64,000 bases of DNA from Conchocele bisecta (GCA_029237695.1 CM055279.1:62717586-62781585), one strand, 5' to 3'; positions 33,640 through 45,089 are shown, numbered from the stretch's first letter. Notes: generated from the letters alone by a model not told the origin. Program-made: numbers and translations.

Positions 33640-33865
33640 GTGATCGAACAATTAGGACTTACTATCTTCTAATTAGAATGACTTAATATCTGACTAAAAA
33701 ACAATTTATCTCCTAATTAGGAGATACTAACTCCTAATTAGGAGATAATAAGTCATTATTAGGAGATAATACGTCCTAATTAGGAGAGACTAACTCCTAA
33801 TTATGAGATAAAATCTCATAATTAGGAGTTAGTATCTCCTAATTAGGAGATACATTTATTTTAGC
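33640..33865. repeat. Array of CTCCTAATTAGGAG palindromes
   Basis: CTAATTAGGAGATAC/TAACTCCTAATTAGGAG units recur about eight times on alternating strands. Each 14-bp palindrome can fold on itself and pair with every other one. Confidence 0.8.
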
Positions 33866-34148
33866 ATTGGCTCCAGGACACATCCATACTTACATGCACG
33901 TGCTACCTTGAACGAAACCGAAAGGACAGACCTTTATCTGAACCACTATGAAAGCAAATGTAGAATTCTACCACGCGTATCCAACTCTATACTAATATAG
34001 TTTGAGCCACAATTTAAAACGCATATCTATAAATAGGACAGCTTATGGCAATGTAAAATGTACAGTGTAACTTTACGACGTCATGTTCATTTTCATAGAG
34101 CGCGGCCCATACACTACACCATACGACACTCGTGTAATAGGAACTCAC

Positions 34149-34339
34149 CCAGAACGCGAGTCAATAAACTGCTTAACGGCGTTTCTCAGTTGATCGTTAG
34201 AACAGCATTGCAAAGGCTGGCCGCCTTTCTTGTTCTTGGCTGTAACATCTGCACCGCTCTCTATCAGGAAGCTTGCTAACTTGATGCGCTCCCTGATTTC
34301 ATCTGCAGACGTTACCGTTATGCCCATCAGCCTGGCCAA
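34149..34339 (-). CDS. MIB2: MIB2-like ligase, exon: last ankyrin-like segment
   Basis: 63 codons plus two bases. The sequence begins LARLMGITVTSADEIRERIK and has an ankyrin-like core (LASFLIESGADVTAKNKKGG) followed by a polar helix (QLRNAVKQFIDSR). This matches the region between the ankyrin repeats and the RINGs in MIB2, where a variable stretch of about 30 residues separates the last two repeats. The acceptor TATATATTCCAG and donor GG-GTGAGT are strong. Phase 0 in fits the donor at 35642; phase 2 out fits the RING exon. Confidence 0.85.
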
Positions 34340-34499
34340 CTGGAATATATAGAGTGCTGACTTAGAAAAATATGTCATTTCAAATAACCGCTTTGTGAAC
34401 CTGTTCATGGTCTGCTATTATAGCTACATTATGGCACTTGGTAAACATCTATATACGAATATACTCGAAAACTATGCTGTTCTTTTACCGAGCATGTGA

Positions 34500-34745
34500 G
34501 CATTATTATACACGTGGATGACAGGTGGGAGCATGCCACGGGCAATTTAACGATCGGGGTTCATCCTTACCGGAATCCCGACTAGAGACCTGGTTTGGCC
34601 CTCATGTACGTTCTTAGCTTTCTTAAATGTGATAGTTGAATCTGGTTATATTCCTTATATGAGTAATATGATTAATAGTAATCCTATTACTTGTAGGGGA
34701 AGGGGCCAAGTTGTTTTGGTGCGGTATGGACCTGCCACCAGGTTA
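34500..34745 (+). mobile_element. SINE/MITE-like family D, fragment
   Basis: Blocks GGTGGGAGCATGCCACGGGC, GATCGGGGTTCATCCTTACC and GACCTGCCACCAGGTTAGGC match 13790-13990. The CAAA-tailed end is missing. Confidence 0.65.
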
Positions 34746-34974
34746 GGCATATGCAATAAACTATGTTTAAAGTAGTATACACTGTTGACGTGTTGTTGGA
34801 ATGTACTGGAATAAATTGTTAAACGTGGGATCTAAAATCGTTTTAAATTGAACTGGATTGGCAATATTAGGAACATCAATACATCTTTTTTTCAGGATGT
34901 ATTGTATATGTACAAACTTTTAAACGTCCGACAATAATGACTCTTTGTACTTGTAAACGTTTATTCTCTGATAA

Positions 34975-35170
34975 ATACTCCAACAAATAGAGGATATTCC
35001 ATCGTACATTATATATAGCGGAAAATAATACACGAGTGTGCGTCGGCTTCAGCTAAAGCAACGAGTGAGTGTAGCGAACAAGTTGATTGCACGGACGCCA
35101 ACGGACACGAGTGTATTAGTTCCACTATTCAAACATGAACGATGGAATATCCTATTTCCTACACCTCTAC
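34975..35170. mobile_element. Palindromic MITE family S, copy 1
   Basis: GAGGATATTCCATCGTACAT at the left and GATGGAATATCCTATTTCC at the right. The inner arms carry GTGTGCGTCGGCTTC and a GAGTGTAGCGAACAAGTTG loop. The second copy is at 56985-57160. Confidence 0.75.
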
Positions 35171-35641
35171 GGCGAATACATATGTATATTTAGTCTATTT
35201 TTAAGATTACAATCAATGAATTACGCTGTGCGCATAAATTGTTACACAACGACGTGTTTACCGCGTTTTGACGTCACGTTGTGTGACGTTGCGTGACGTC
35301 AAACGTGACGTCATGTAAACTTTTGGAAATCGAAATTACGCAGCTGTTTGTATGAACTAGATATATTTGAGCACCTGTTTGGAATATGTTCAATCACATT
35401 AACTTTGTAGATTAGTCGAGGCTCTCCAAGTTTTCAAGTAACTTTATTGTACTTATAAACATTGTGCATGGGTAGCTCGTAGTTTCTAAGAAAGCACGCG
35501 CGCACTTAAGGGTGTTCTCATCACGGTGTAGATCTATTATTTGTGAGGAGTTGATTACGGGTTTTCTCTCACAGCAAAACCCGTGCAAATAACTCGCAAT
35601 AGTGTAATCAGAGTTTGTTATCCCCATGATGAAATACTTAC
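35171..35641. other. Intron sequence; short GTGACGTC palindrome run
   Basis: 35262-35312 carries six GACGTCA/TGACGTC-like sites in about 50 bases (TGACGTCACG, GTGACGTCAAACGTGACGTC), resembling CRE half-site clusters. Nothing else recognised. Confidence 0.45.
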
Positions 35642-35730
35642 CGTATCCATGTCCCCTCGATGGCGGCTGCCCATTAAGCACAGATGTAACGCAGTGTCAC
35701 CATCCTTGTCTGACGTTGTCAGGGACGCAC
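35642..35730 (-). CDS. MIB2: MIB2-like ligase, exon: ankyrin repeat
   Basis: 29 codons after a split glycine. ASLTTSDKDGDTALHLCLMG has the ankyrin TALH core; with the previous exon it completes an LVEAGASL-type repeat. The following SRHRGDMDT replaces the second helix, as in vertebrate MIB2 where this repeat is also irregular. The acceptor TAAATCCCAG and donor ACG-GTAAGT are strong. Phase 1 in matches the donor at 38436; phase 0 out matches 34339. Family Q DNA begins about 15 bases upstream of the acceptor. Confidence 0.85.
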
Positions 35731-35744
35731 CTGGGATTTACATA

Positions 35745-36170
35745 GTCAATGGACATGATCACGTGGTTATAACAACAACAACAGTGGCTGAAAGTGTTGA
35801 ATTCTTTCCCACTCCAAAGTAAGTATTATTTGATATTTTCCTTAATACGAAACGGATTTTGATGAAATATGGCACTTCATGAGCTGCAATGGTCGTCCAG
35901 GGAGTTCGGCACAGACTTATGTCGTTTTCGCGAATAATCGATTTCCGTGTCTACCGACACGGAAATCGACTCTTCTTAAAAAACGACCGAAGTTTGGGCC
36001 AAAGTACAGAGACCACCAAATGCAGCTTAACATGACGCTTTTGATGCGCCATATTTCATAAAAATGCGTTACTTAATAAGGACAATATAAAAGAATGCGT
36101 ACTTTGAATCGGATGGATTCTGGAAGTGTCAGTATTTGTTGTTGTTGTTAGTACTACGTGATCATACACC
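35745..36170. mobile_element. Palindromic MITE family Q, copy 2
   Basis: GACATGATCACGTGGTTATA at the left, GTGATCATACACCTTGATAG at the right and the GATTTCCGTGTCTACCGACA centre. It lies in the intron directly upstream of the exon at 35730. Confidence 0.8.
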
Positions 36171-36185
36171 TTGATAGTTCCGAAC

Positions 36186-36266
36186 AGTAACTCTTGAAAT
36201 CTAATCCCGTACCGTCCGTAGCTGCTACGGATGGTACGGGAGTATATTTCAAGAGTTACAGTATGC
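36186..36266. repeat. Hairpin with ATCCCGTACCGTCCGTAGC arms
   Basis: GTAACTCTTGAAATCTAATC pairs with GAGTATATTTCAAGAGTTAC; the centre TCCGTAGCTGCTACGGA is a perfect palindrome. Confidence 0.75.
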
Positions 36267-36359
36267 AAAAAGGATGTACAGTGATTGTATTTGAAGTAAT
36301 ATACTACTTATTTAAACTTTATCGTGCACAACGATTACAAACACGCATGAGAGAATATA

Positions 36360-36550
36360 CAAATGCTTTCTTTGGCACAGAAGATGATCCTTGTGGATGA
36401 AAAGCAGAGTATGCAGAGGAACCCACCTTGTCCGGTGTGGCGGCCACCATACCTTCTCACATACTGCCCCTGTCAAGGATCGAACACGAGCCGCATTGGT
36501 GTGAAGCGCGCTCGGTACCAATTGCGCAAACCAGACAAGCCGAACAAAAG
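36360..36550 (-). mobile_element. tRNA-derived SINE
   Basis: Minus strand: CTGGTTTGCGCAATTGGTA (box A-like, near 36520-36538) and GTGTTCGATCCTTGAC (box B, near 36480). The body contains GGTGGGTTCCTCTGCATACTC, ending near 36390. Sense to the gene. Confidence 0.6.
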
Positions 36551-36877
36551 GTTATATACAATGGTCTGACATGTGCCAATATAGTGTGAGTGACATTTTG
36601 TAAAACCATTCAAGACAATAACTTGAAGGGGATTCAATGTTAACCGCCGAACTCGACTACTAGACAACTAGACATTGTAAGTAAGGTTCTACTTCACACA
36701 TTCCCTTGTATCGAATACTGTGTCAATAGTGTCACCATATCGGCACAAAGGACTCATAGCACTAATATAATGTATTATCATGAAAGTCACATTGAAGTGA
36801 ACTGTAAATGGTGCATCGATAACACAAACATGGAATACTGTGTACTGGTCCCGATTAGATCAGCTGTGGATTTGAAT

Positions 36878-37112
36878 TTATCCCGTCAACACAGTGCGTA
36901 TGTGCCGTGAAACACGGTGCCGTGAAACATTTTTGATATCCTGTCACTGCGTATGAATATGTGCCGTGGCTGGGGTTATTTATTTTGCATTTCAAAGCCA
37001 TTTGTAGTTGTTGACGGGATAAATAGAATAGCAGAGCCTCGCCCATCCCATTTCCTAAGCCTTGCCAGATATTTTTTCCAATTCACGGCATTAACCTACT
37101 ATTCTCTATATA
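36878..37112 (-). mobile_element. Palindromic MITE family A, copy 4 (internally deleted)
   Basis: TTTATCCCGTCAACACAGTG to TTAACCTACTATTCTCTATA as in copy 3, but part of the central hairpin is missing after GGGATAAATAGAATAG. Confidence 0.8.
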
Positions 37113-37470
37113 CTGACAAATTGTGTGAATCCTCATGAGAGGGCTTGTTACGAATTGGTTGATCTTGATCGCAAATATTAAACTGCATATATATTTGCTT
37201 TGCCATTCTGTATATGGTGCTAAGTTGGCGCTATTGGTACATGTAGCCGCAGGTACCATTTGGCTACTAAAATAGTCACTTGGCTACTATAATATTTCAG
37301 AAATTGACATTTTGGCTACTATAAATTCAGAAATTATTTTAAAAAGTACTATGTGAGTACAAAGGTTGGAGCGAATGTAAACATATATTGACTTTTTTCG
37401 CGCTATTAGTTAATGTTCGGCTACGAATTTCTCAATCCTAGCGCCAACCTAGATATTATGGTATGTACGG
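37113..37470. other. Intron sequence with a short direct repeat
   Basis: TTGGCTACTATAAT...TTCAGAAATT occurs twice near 37280-37335. Nothing else recognised. Confidence 0.4.
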
Positions 37471-37474
37471 TTAA

Positions 37475-38426
37475 AGGTACATGACACTCAGTAGGTTATA
37501 CTATAGTGAGACAGATAGTTTTGTATATTCTGTAGATACGACATTTTCTGGCAAAATAAACATTCATTCACCACAAAACAAACATAAGATAAACACCATT
37601 ACCTCGTGTACTGATTGACATTATTATACATTGTATATCAGACAAAAATTTCCACACTGATATCAGAGGCGATGACCGTGTTTAATTAAAATATTAACGG
37701 ATATTACTAATTATTCTCTGTATTTATTTTTTGATGTGCAGTGATCATACTTTATAACATGTCGAAAATATTATTTTTTCAGGTGACGCATATAATTAGT
37801 ATACACTGTAGCGCTTTTCTGCAGGACAACTATACGTACTATACCAATACTATATGTATACTGTACCATTACGATATGTTTTCTATACGATATGCATATA
37901 ATATAAACTTACGGTATGTTTGTACCGTACATACCAACCAATATCGTATAGATATACCATTAAAATCGTACGTTTATACCATTTTTATACAAGTGTATAA
38001 TTCTGGTACGTTTGTATCGTACAAACATACCAGATTATGGTATATTCATACCATATCCGTATATATCGTATATACGAACGGATATCGTATGTTTGTATAA
38101 TATTCGTATAGTACGTTTGTACTATACGATTATACGGTACAAACATATCAATATTATATGATTATACGATATGCTCATTAAATATACCAATACTATACGA
38201 TTACGATATGTATACGATATTAGTATTATACAAATGTCTCATTTGCTTACGTAAATAGTCTGATACCACCGCGCGTCACCATCAGCAAAATATATATTAA
38301 TAAATGATTATATCTGTATAGCGGCCACACGTAATTTTTAGAACTGGTTGAATAGTGACACAATTATGTACTTATTTAATTCCTATAGAGAACATTTGTG
38401 CCTACTGAGTGGGCATGTACGAAGGG
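37475..38426 (-). mobile_element. piggyBac-like MITE family N, copy 3 (carries element M)
   Basis: TTAA at 37471-37474, then AGGTACATGACACTCAGTAGG. The right end reads CTACTGAGTGGGCATGTAC and TTAA follows at 38427-38430 after six non-matching bases. Homology to 26609-27091 is broken near 37808-38233 by element M. The right end lies at intron positions +6 onward of the exon at 38436. Confidence 0.75.
37808..38233. mobile_element. TACGATAT-rich palindromic element family M, copy 1
   Basis: Starts GCGCTTTTCTGCAGGACAAC as does copy 2 at 45190. The interior is packed with TACGATATG, CGTATAGATATACC and GGTACGTTTGTATCGTAC-type palindromes. It interrupts a family N element. Confidence 0.7.
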
Positions 38427-38435
38427 TTAACATAC

Positions 38436-38538
38436 CCGCCTCGACAAGGCATTTCGGTGCGTCAACATATCCCTGATGGCAAGCCAGATGTAACGGGGTG
38501 TCCTTGTTGTCATCAGTGGGGTCGACTTTCGCATTTCT
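38436..38538 (-). CDS. MIB2: MIB2-like ligase, exon: ankyrin repeat
   Basis: 34 codons plus one base: a repeat finishing with RNAKVDPTDDNKDTPLHLA and HQGYVDAPKCLVEA. TPLHLA-x-x-G is the canonical ankyrin helix 1 and turn. Spacing to the TPMH of the previous exon and the TALH of the next is exactly 33 residues. Acceptor AATATTCAG; donor CGG-GTATGT. The donor is followed at +6 by TTAA and the end of a family N transposon. Confidence 0.88.
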
Positions 38539-38539
38539 C

Positions 38540-39300
38540 TGAATATTTATACATGTAGTATTATTGTACAATACATGTATTAGTACAAATAATACGTCAA
38601 TCAAATGTGTCCAACAATACAACGATATGATGAACGTCTATGTGCGCTTTTATAGTATACGTGTACAATAAAATGCACTCAATATTGTTTCTTTACACTT
38701 ATTTCCTTCAAATTCCAGCCGATTTATCTACTTTTTAGATCATAAGCCGCAAATTATTATCGTTGTCAAGTAGTCAACAGTATGTAATAATAACGAACAG
38801 TGTGGCCAAAAGACACATTGTGTAACCCTCATAACACATACAATGCATACAGAAATGTTAGCTGCATGTCCAATGCCATTAACAAAATACAGTACGCAGT
38901 TAATTTGATAAATGTCAACAGCAAACACGCCACACTCTCCAGACTGGGTAACACGACACTCATGCCAGCAATTCGTATTTTAAGCAAAATGGAGACAGGC
39001 TTGCGGCATATAATGCCGAATGTAAATGGCGAATACATGTCGGCAATTGTATTTTATTACGGCATGGTGGATAAGATGCAGAAAATACATTTTTACTGAA
39101 GTGTTACTATATATATCAACTGTACTGACGATACATACAAATGATTGTGTCGAGTTTGACTCGTAATGTCATCTATTTGGCTACGGGATGCATGCATTTT
39201 CGATATAATAAATGTAAAATCCATACACAAACTGTAATAACTAATTTGAATGCATACATGTATACTTAGGAAAAATGCAAAATGTAAAAAAATATCACCG
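38540..39300. other. Intron, no feature recognised
   Basis: ORFs on both strands near 38740-39099 are short and resemble no family. Confidence 0.4.
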
Positions 39301-39303
39301 TAC

Positions 39304-39427
39304 CTGTATCAGTATATTTAACACATCCATGTTGTTGTTGACAGATGCTACATGCATAGGTGTGCTGCCGTCTGCGCTGGGTGTATTCAGAAGCTGTGGC
39401 GCTTTATCAAGTAACACTGATAAAGAT
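39304..39427 (-). CDS. MIB2: MIB2-like ligase, exon: ankyrin repeat
   Basis: 41 codons after one base that completes a Glu codon. It encodes SLSVLLDKAPQLLNTPSADG and STPMHVASVNNNMDVLNILI, i.e. the second helix of one ankyrin repeat and the first of the next. Acceptor TGATTTCAG, donor CAG-GTACGG. Phase 2 in, phase 0 out, both matching neighbours. Confidence 0.87.
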
Positions 39428-39774
39428 CTGAAATCAAGCAATTCATAAAAATAACAATCTGCTACATGTAGCAATATGATATATCATAATGATAGTATCT
39501 ACTCTGTATGTGTTTATTGTACGTGCATTGTGTGAATCTACACTGATAGTCTTAGAGGGCACCTCGTTCCGTACCGAAGACAGTTTGCGATTACCGGTGT
39601 GGTGTATGCTTGCGTGAATATGTTTCTGGTCTCAGATTGTTTCATTACTCGGCAAGCACGGGTGTTCACCATTTTAACAACTGTGAAAGAGCAGTGAACA
39701 TCGGTAATTTCTGCCAAGTTTGGTCGAAATCCGCCAAGCGGCTCGTGAGAAGACGATTTGTTAACCAAGTGTGC

Positions 39775-40590
39775 TATTTGTAGACTGCATCCATCTTGGA
39801 TTAGCGACGACCTCCATTTTAGCGAATCTGAAAAGGCTTCACCCTACGACTATAACTGTGAAGCTTGGCTAGCATTGGCCAACCGGTGATAACCTTTTGA
39901 CCTTTCGGCGGCCATCTTCGATGACATAATCATCCGATTCCGATGAAAACTGCATCAGAGCGATCGTCTCCTCGATACCTATGTGACTCCCGGGCCCCGC
40001 CCATTTTTGACCGCGGGGTCACCATTTAAACAACTTTGAACGAGCATTGTACATCGATCATTGCTGCCAATTTTTGTCGAAATCCGTCGATTCGGTTCTC
40101 GAGAAGAAAATTATTTTAAGAATTTGTACTATTTTTAGAGTGCGGCCATCTTGGATTAGCGACGACCTCCATTTTAATAAATATGAAAAGGCTTCACCAA
40201 AGGACCATACTTGTGAAGTTTAGCTAGTGATTTGACAATATCCGGTCAAATATGAAATTGTACCCCTATTTGACCCCCAGGCCACGCCATGTTTGATCTC
40301 GGGGTCACGACTTTAACACCTGTGAAATAGCATTGTACATCAATCATTCCTACCCAGGTTCGTCGAAATCCGTCTATATATATGTGCTATTTTTAAACGG
40401 TGGTCATCTTGGATTGGCGACGACCTTCATTTTAAAAAACTTGCAATCCGCCTACGTATGTACCATGTGTGTTGCACAGCGGTTCTGGAGAAGAAGACGT
40501 TTGAAATTGTGGACGGACGACGACGACGGACGACAGACGACGAGCGGAAACAATAGTTTATTTGAGCCTTTTGCTCAGGTGAGCTAAACA
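39775..40590 (-). mobile_element. 'AGCTCACCTGAGC' element family H, copy 1
   Basis: Inverted relative to 57987. The right end, read on the minus strand, is TTTAGCTCACCTGAGCAAAAGG. Internal repeats CATCTTGGATTAGCGACGAC, GTCGAAATCCG and CCATTTTAACAACTGTGAA-like blocks recur two to three times at about 360-bp spacing. Confidence 0.75.
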
Positions 40591-41200
40591 GTAGTGGTAA
40601 GTTGTTTTATATAATTGGAAAACAACACCTACCAAAGATACGTCACTGTAAACGGCTAATCGACTTCCTTTATAAAATGCCACATATATGACATATCAAC
40701 TAATGGCATATACACACCGACTTTCATTGTTTGCCTGGCTATAGTACAAGGTGTTTTATTGTGAAAAAAATGATATTTTATTGTAGTCATTACTGCAATG
40801 ATCATTTATTGACAGTGTACGTTAACAAATAGTAATAGTACACCAGTACACCTAAAGCAGATTTAAACCACAAGCAACTATTCATCGCAAATTAGTTATA
40901 CTATAAAATGAAAGCAACAGCGGGACACAAACGTAAACATTCATCCCCACACACAAACAAAAGTAATTTTGTCAACTGGCAAGGGTTCTAACTTGGAACG
41001 CTCAGTCGGAAAGCTGACCAATGTCGGATTAAAGGACCTGGGTATCAGATGTTAACGACACATGAGACAAAAGGTTGGTACCAGAACATTCAACTGTAGA
41101 AAAGTGTTTGTGTGCTGCACATATATGACCAGGAACTGCCTAAACATATATTGGACTTGACACAAAATAGGACACAATCAAAAACAATATTCCATTTTAC
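40591..41200. other. Intron, no feature recognised
   Basis: AT-rich, no ORF over 60 codons, no shared repeat noticed. Confidence 0.4.
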
Positions 41201-41208
41201 CGCTACTG

Positions 41209-41690
41209 GTCTGTTCCACGTTTGATGCCGACGAACTACACATTACCTCTACAAAATATTTAATTCTGAGTAAGTTTTCATCAATAACCCAATTAATAAT
41301 TTCATGAAATTCCATCAATATTGAGTGTATTGCGAACAAAAAGTTAATTTAACATGGCGACTAAAATAGATCTTTTGAAATATTTTGACCGATTTACAAA
41401 ATATTACTTTGATTTTCTTAGTTACATCATTTCCAAGATATTTAGCCATGTTTCGGAGTCAATTTTAAATATTTGTATTTTCGAACACTCCTGATCACCT
41501 GCCTACTTGTTCCCCCATGTTTTCCCCATAGGAAAATCGGGTTTTCGCAATAGAATCAATATTTGATAGAATTTCATGAAATAAATTATTTTCGGGAGAG
41601 TTACTTTTTGTTATTGATGAAAAAGTGCTTTCATTCAAATATTGTTTATATTTAATATGTTTAATAGCCAAATGTTCGTCAGCAGCCACA
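41209..41690 (+). mobile_element. Palindromic element family K, copy 3
   Basis: GGTCTGTTCCACGTTTGATG at the left; GTTTTCGCAATAGAATCAAT, GAGAGTTACTTTTTGTTATTG and GTTTAATAGCCAAATGTTCG at the right. Confidence 0.65.
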
Positions 41691-41739
41691 CATGGACCTG
41701 AGAGTAGCTTACACGAACATAACAATACATTACACCACA

Positions 41740-43254
41740 TGGAGAGCGGCAGTAGTTTAGACCATATTTCCCATATTCGGATAAAATATGTTCCGTAACG
41801 TCACAATGACGCGTTTCTTTCGACCAACTTACTCGGTTTCTAGAACACATCCTCTGAATCGCGAGACAGTCGCCTTCACTACGACCCCCACCTCCGGAAA
41901 TTACTTCGCACAATATTTTGACACATTTTACATTTGTTTGTGATTTTATGACATGCATCGCCTCAGGGATCCTGTGAGACACCGTGTCTAAAACCAGTCT
42001 GTACACGATGCCATATGTTATAAAATACTAACACAGGACTACATTCAATAACAAAATATAAAAAAAACAAAGCGAAGCACGTGTAAAATTTCCGGAGGTG
42101 TTATAAAATATAACGTGTACAATTTAAGAAAATGGGTATTTAACCAGGACTAATTATCGAATATCTCCATGTATAAAACGGATGGGTGGGATAGAGTAAC
42201 TTAAGTAAACTGTGGCAGAGTTTAAATATGTATAATATTATACAATACAGTGTTGAATGACCGTTTCCCACCACATTTGCTGGTGGTTTCCTCACTCAAT
42301 TCTACTAACATAGGACTACATTCAATAACAAAACCGATACGTGGTAGACAAAGGGACGTTCGTGTATGATGAATGACATCTGGTGACTATATTCCTGCAA
42401 TAGTCATGTATGTGCTTCCGTTGTGTTTTTATAACATGCATCGTCTGAGGGATCCTGTGAGACACCGTGTCTAAAACCAGTATGTACACGATAGCATATC
42501 ATCCCACTCATCCTTAGCTATCGTGTTCCTCCAGCATAATACACGATAAGAAAAGTACAGTTACATTAAACAAATGCAATGTGGATTTGTCGCAAACAAC
42601 GTGAAGCAAACGCACGCTGTCAGATGAAATGTAAATATACGTATAATTCACCTTAGCCTACGTTCTAAGCCAATCGCTGACCGCTATCGCGATCCACATA
42701 TTTCGCATACTAAGTGATTTAATCCCAATAAGTTACATATTTAATGGATTTAATGACTGCCTGTTCGAAATAATGGAAAATCAATACTCGGATGGGAGAC
42801 TGCATTATATACATGGCTAATTATACGAATGCTATTGTTCACATATTGGTTTTCTGACGAACTAACTACTACGGTCGCTGACACTCGATTTCCTCAATAA
42901 ATCAATATGGGACCAATAACGTGTACATATACGGAAATCGGAGGAGAAGTAGTAAAACTATAAGATGCAGTTCAGTTACAGAGTGTCTCTCTTTGCAATA
43001 GCGCTTCAGATCTACTAAATATTTCCAGTAGTGGTATTCGGTGATTATTGTGGCTCTTCAGATTTCTGTGAAAGAAAGTCTTATCGTTGGATTACATTAT
43101 TCGAATGTTGATATTGAAAGAAAACGTGTAGATTCATGCATGACTTGATGTTAGTGCCCATATACACGTTTCTGAGTACGTGCAATTCATAAGAAGTAAC
43201 AGTGACAACAGAGAGCCATTAAACATATGACAACATGAATATAAAATGTGTTAC
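41740..43254. other. Intron with a ~120-bp duplication
   Basis: GGGATCCTGTGAGACACCGT and TGTCTAAAACCAG occur at 41968 and 42450, and AGGACTACATTCAATAACAAAA at 42034 and 42311, so a block has been duplicated and rearranged. No coding evidence. Confidence 0.5.
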
Positions 43255-43409
43255 TCTTCGTCATTCTTGATAGCAGCAAGACGGATCGGGTTATGTCCCT
43301 TGTCGTTGCACAGCGTAAGGTCGATATGTGGTACCGTGAGCAGAATAGCTGTCCCCGAAGAGTTACTCTTGTGAACGGCACAATGTATGGGTGTATCACC
43401 ATCTGAATC
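43255..43409 (-). CDS. MIB2: MIB2-like ligase, exon: ankyrin repeat
   Basis: 51 codons plus two bases, beginning DSDGDTPIHCAVHKSNSSG and continuing LTVPHIDLTLCNDKGHNPI. The VPxIDxT stretch between two repeats is a feature I associate with MIB2 rather than MIB1. The repeat is 35 rather than 33 residues because of the SSG insertion, as also occurs in vertebrate MIB2. Acceptor TTCTTGCAG; donor GA-GTAACA is weaker than average. Phase 0 in, phase 2 out. Confidence 0.87.
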
Positions 43410-44107
43410 CTGCAAGAATATACAATCATTATAAACTACAAATGCATGGTAACATCAATATAAGGAAACCAATATTTAGCTATATTTTAACAGAAATATT
43501 ATGATCGTGCATACTATCGTTGTATTTTCTTAGTCAGGTGAGCATCCTACAATGTAGGAGTTGAACAAAAACAGAATGTAAGATTTTCACGTGTGAACAA
43601 TTTACCTTCAGTTTTAGTTTTAGTTCTCGTGCACGGCAATAATCCTGGGACTCGTGACTTTTGGAATATCTTGTAGTGTTTGAGTTGTTATGTTTTAGTA
43701 GTTCTGTGTACACTTTCTGTTTCTCGAGAACGGTAGGCAACTGCTTGTGGACGGCAATTTGTGACATTTGAAGACTTTTGATATACAGATGTACCCGTAT
43801 CATAGTTAATCATTATACAACTGGTAGTGCCTTATTTTGCTGTTTCATTTTTTGTCGCCCGTTTCTTTATGACATTAGCTGTTGCTGGGACATTTCATTT
43901 TTGTCACTGTGTGCTATTAATATCTTATTAGTTACTTACTTGGAATTTCTTTACATGTGCAACGTTATATCAACATTATTATTAGTGCTATCAATAACAC
44001 TCATATAGCATCATCTGTAAGTACAACGTAAAACATCTGCAGATGAGACAATTTAATGTGAGAGAAAATGTGATTACATATAGGTGGGTCATATATGAGC
44101 TATATAC
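43410..44107. other. Intron, no feature recognised
   Basis: Short ORFs at 43534-44008 resemble no family; sequence is AT-rich. Confidence 0.45.
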
Positions 44108-44263
44108 CTGTTCATTTGCGTTACACTTCTTCCGAACTAGCAGCTGCAGGGTAGCGTCTGCACCATTGAGTGCTGCCAGGTGAAGTGCATTAATCCCAAA
44201 CTTGTTCCGGATTATAACATTCGCGCCTGCGTCATCAACAACTTGGCGACACCTTCGCGCTTC
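44108..44263 (-). CDS. MIB2: MIB2-like ligase, exon: ankyrin repeats
   Basis: 52 complete codons: EARRCRQVVDDAGANVIIRN then KFGINALHLAALNGADATLQ. NALHLAALNG is a textbook ankyrin turn. Acceptor GTTTATAG is short on pyrimidines; donor CAG-GTATAT. If joined to the exon ending at 51201 the repeat spacing is exactly 33 residues, but that exon leaves two bases over while this one begins in phase 0, so one base is missing at the junction. Phase 0 out fits 43409. Confidence 0.85.
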
Positions 44264-44537
44264 CTATAAACACAAATACATTTTAGTTGGTGTCTTTATT
44301 TATTTTGATATTTTGAAATGTACTACGTTGTTAATTTGTATTGTATGCATGTTTTTGCTATATGTCATTAGTGAGTTTTTTTCATGGCAATGTTATAAGG
44401 CGTGTAAATACATTTTTCACCTGTGTTTGGATATTAAAATCGTATACAGTAACAGTCATAGTAATATGTGAATTGATCAATCCTCGGAAATAAGATCGAT
44501 CACACAGTATCGTTTGTATTATCTTGACAAATGACTA

Positions 44538-45089
44538 CTGTCTGTTTCACGAAAACGTGCCCAAATGTTACGGCCATATAAACAATGCAAAAACAATATT
44601 TTTTGATAATATTAAATTTTATCAAAATTTAAGAATAAGCCTTTGTTTTATTTCGTGAAATTTGGTCAAATATTCATTTTATTACGAAAAATGTATTCGT
44701 CTATGGGAATTTAACATGGGGGAAAAGGATGTGGAGGAGCTGTGGGAGGAGTCAAAAAACTAAAAAGTTTGGATAATGACTCTGAAACCTGGCTAGATAG
44801 CTTGGAAATGATCAAACTAAGAAAACAAAAGTTAAATTTTGAAAATCTGTCCAGTATTTATGAAATTTTAAAATCAATCCATTTTAAATCCCCATAGACA
44901 TCTTCACTCTGGGGATTTAACATGGGGAAATTGTTTTTTCGCAATAAAATAAATGTTTGACCCAATTTCACGAAATAAAAAGAAGGCTCATACTTAAATT
45001 TTCCTTTAATTGAATATTATCGAAAAAAATATTGTTTTTGAATTGTTTATAAAGCCGTAAAATTTGGGCAGCTTTCGTGAAACAGACAG
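44538..45089 (+). mobile_element. Palindromic element family J, copy 2
   Basis: 552 bp with TA on both sides (44536-44537, 45090-45091) and perfect 14-base ends CTGTCTGTTTCACG. Internal order as in copy 1. Confidence 0.85.
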
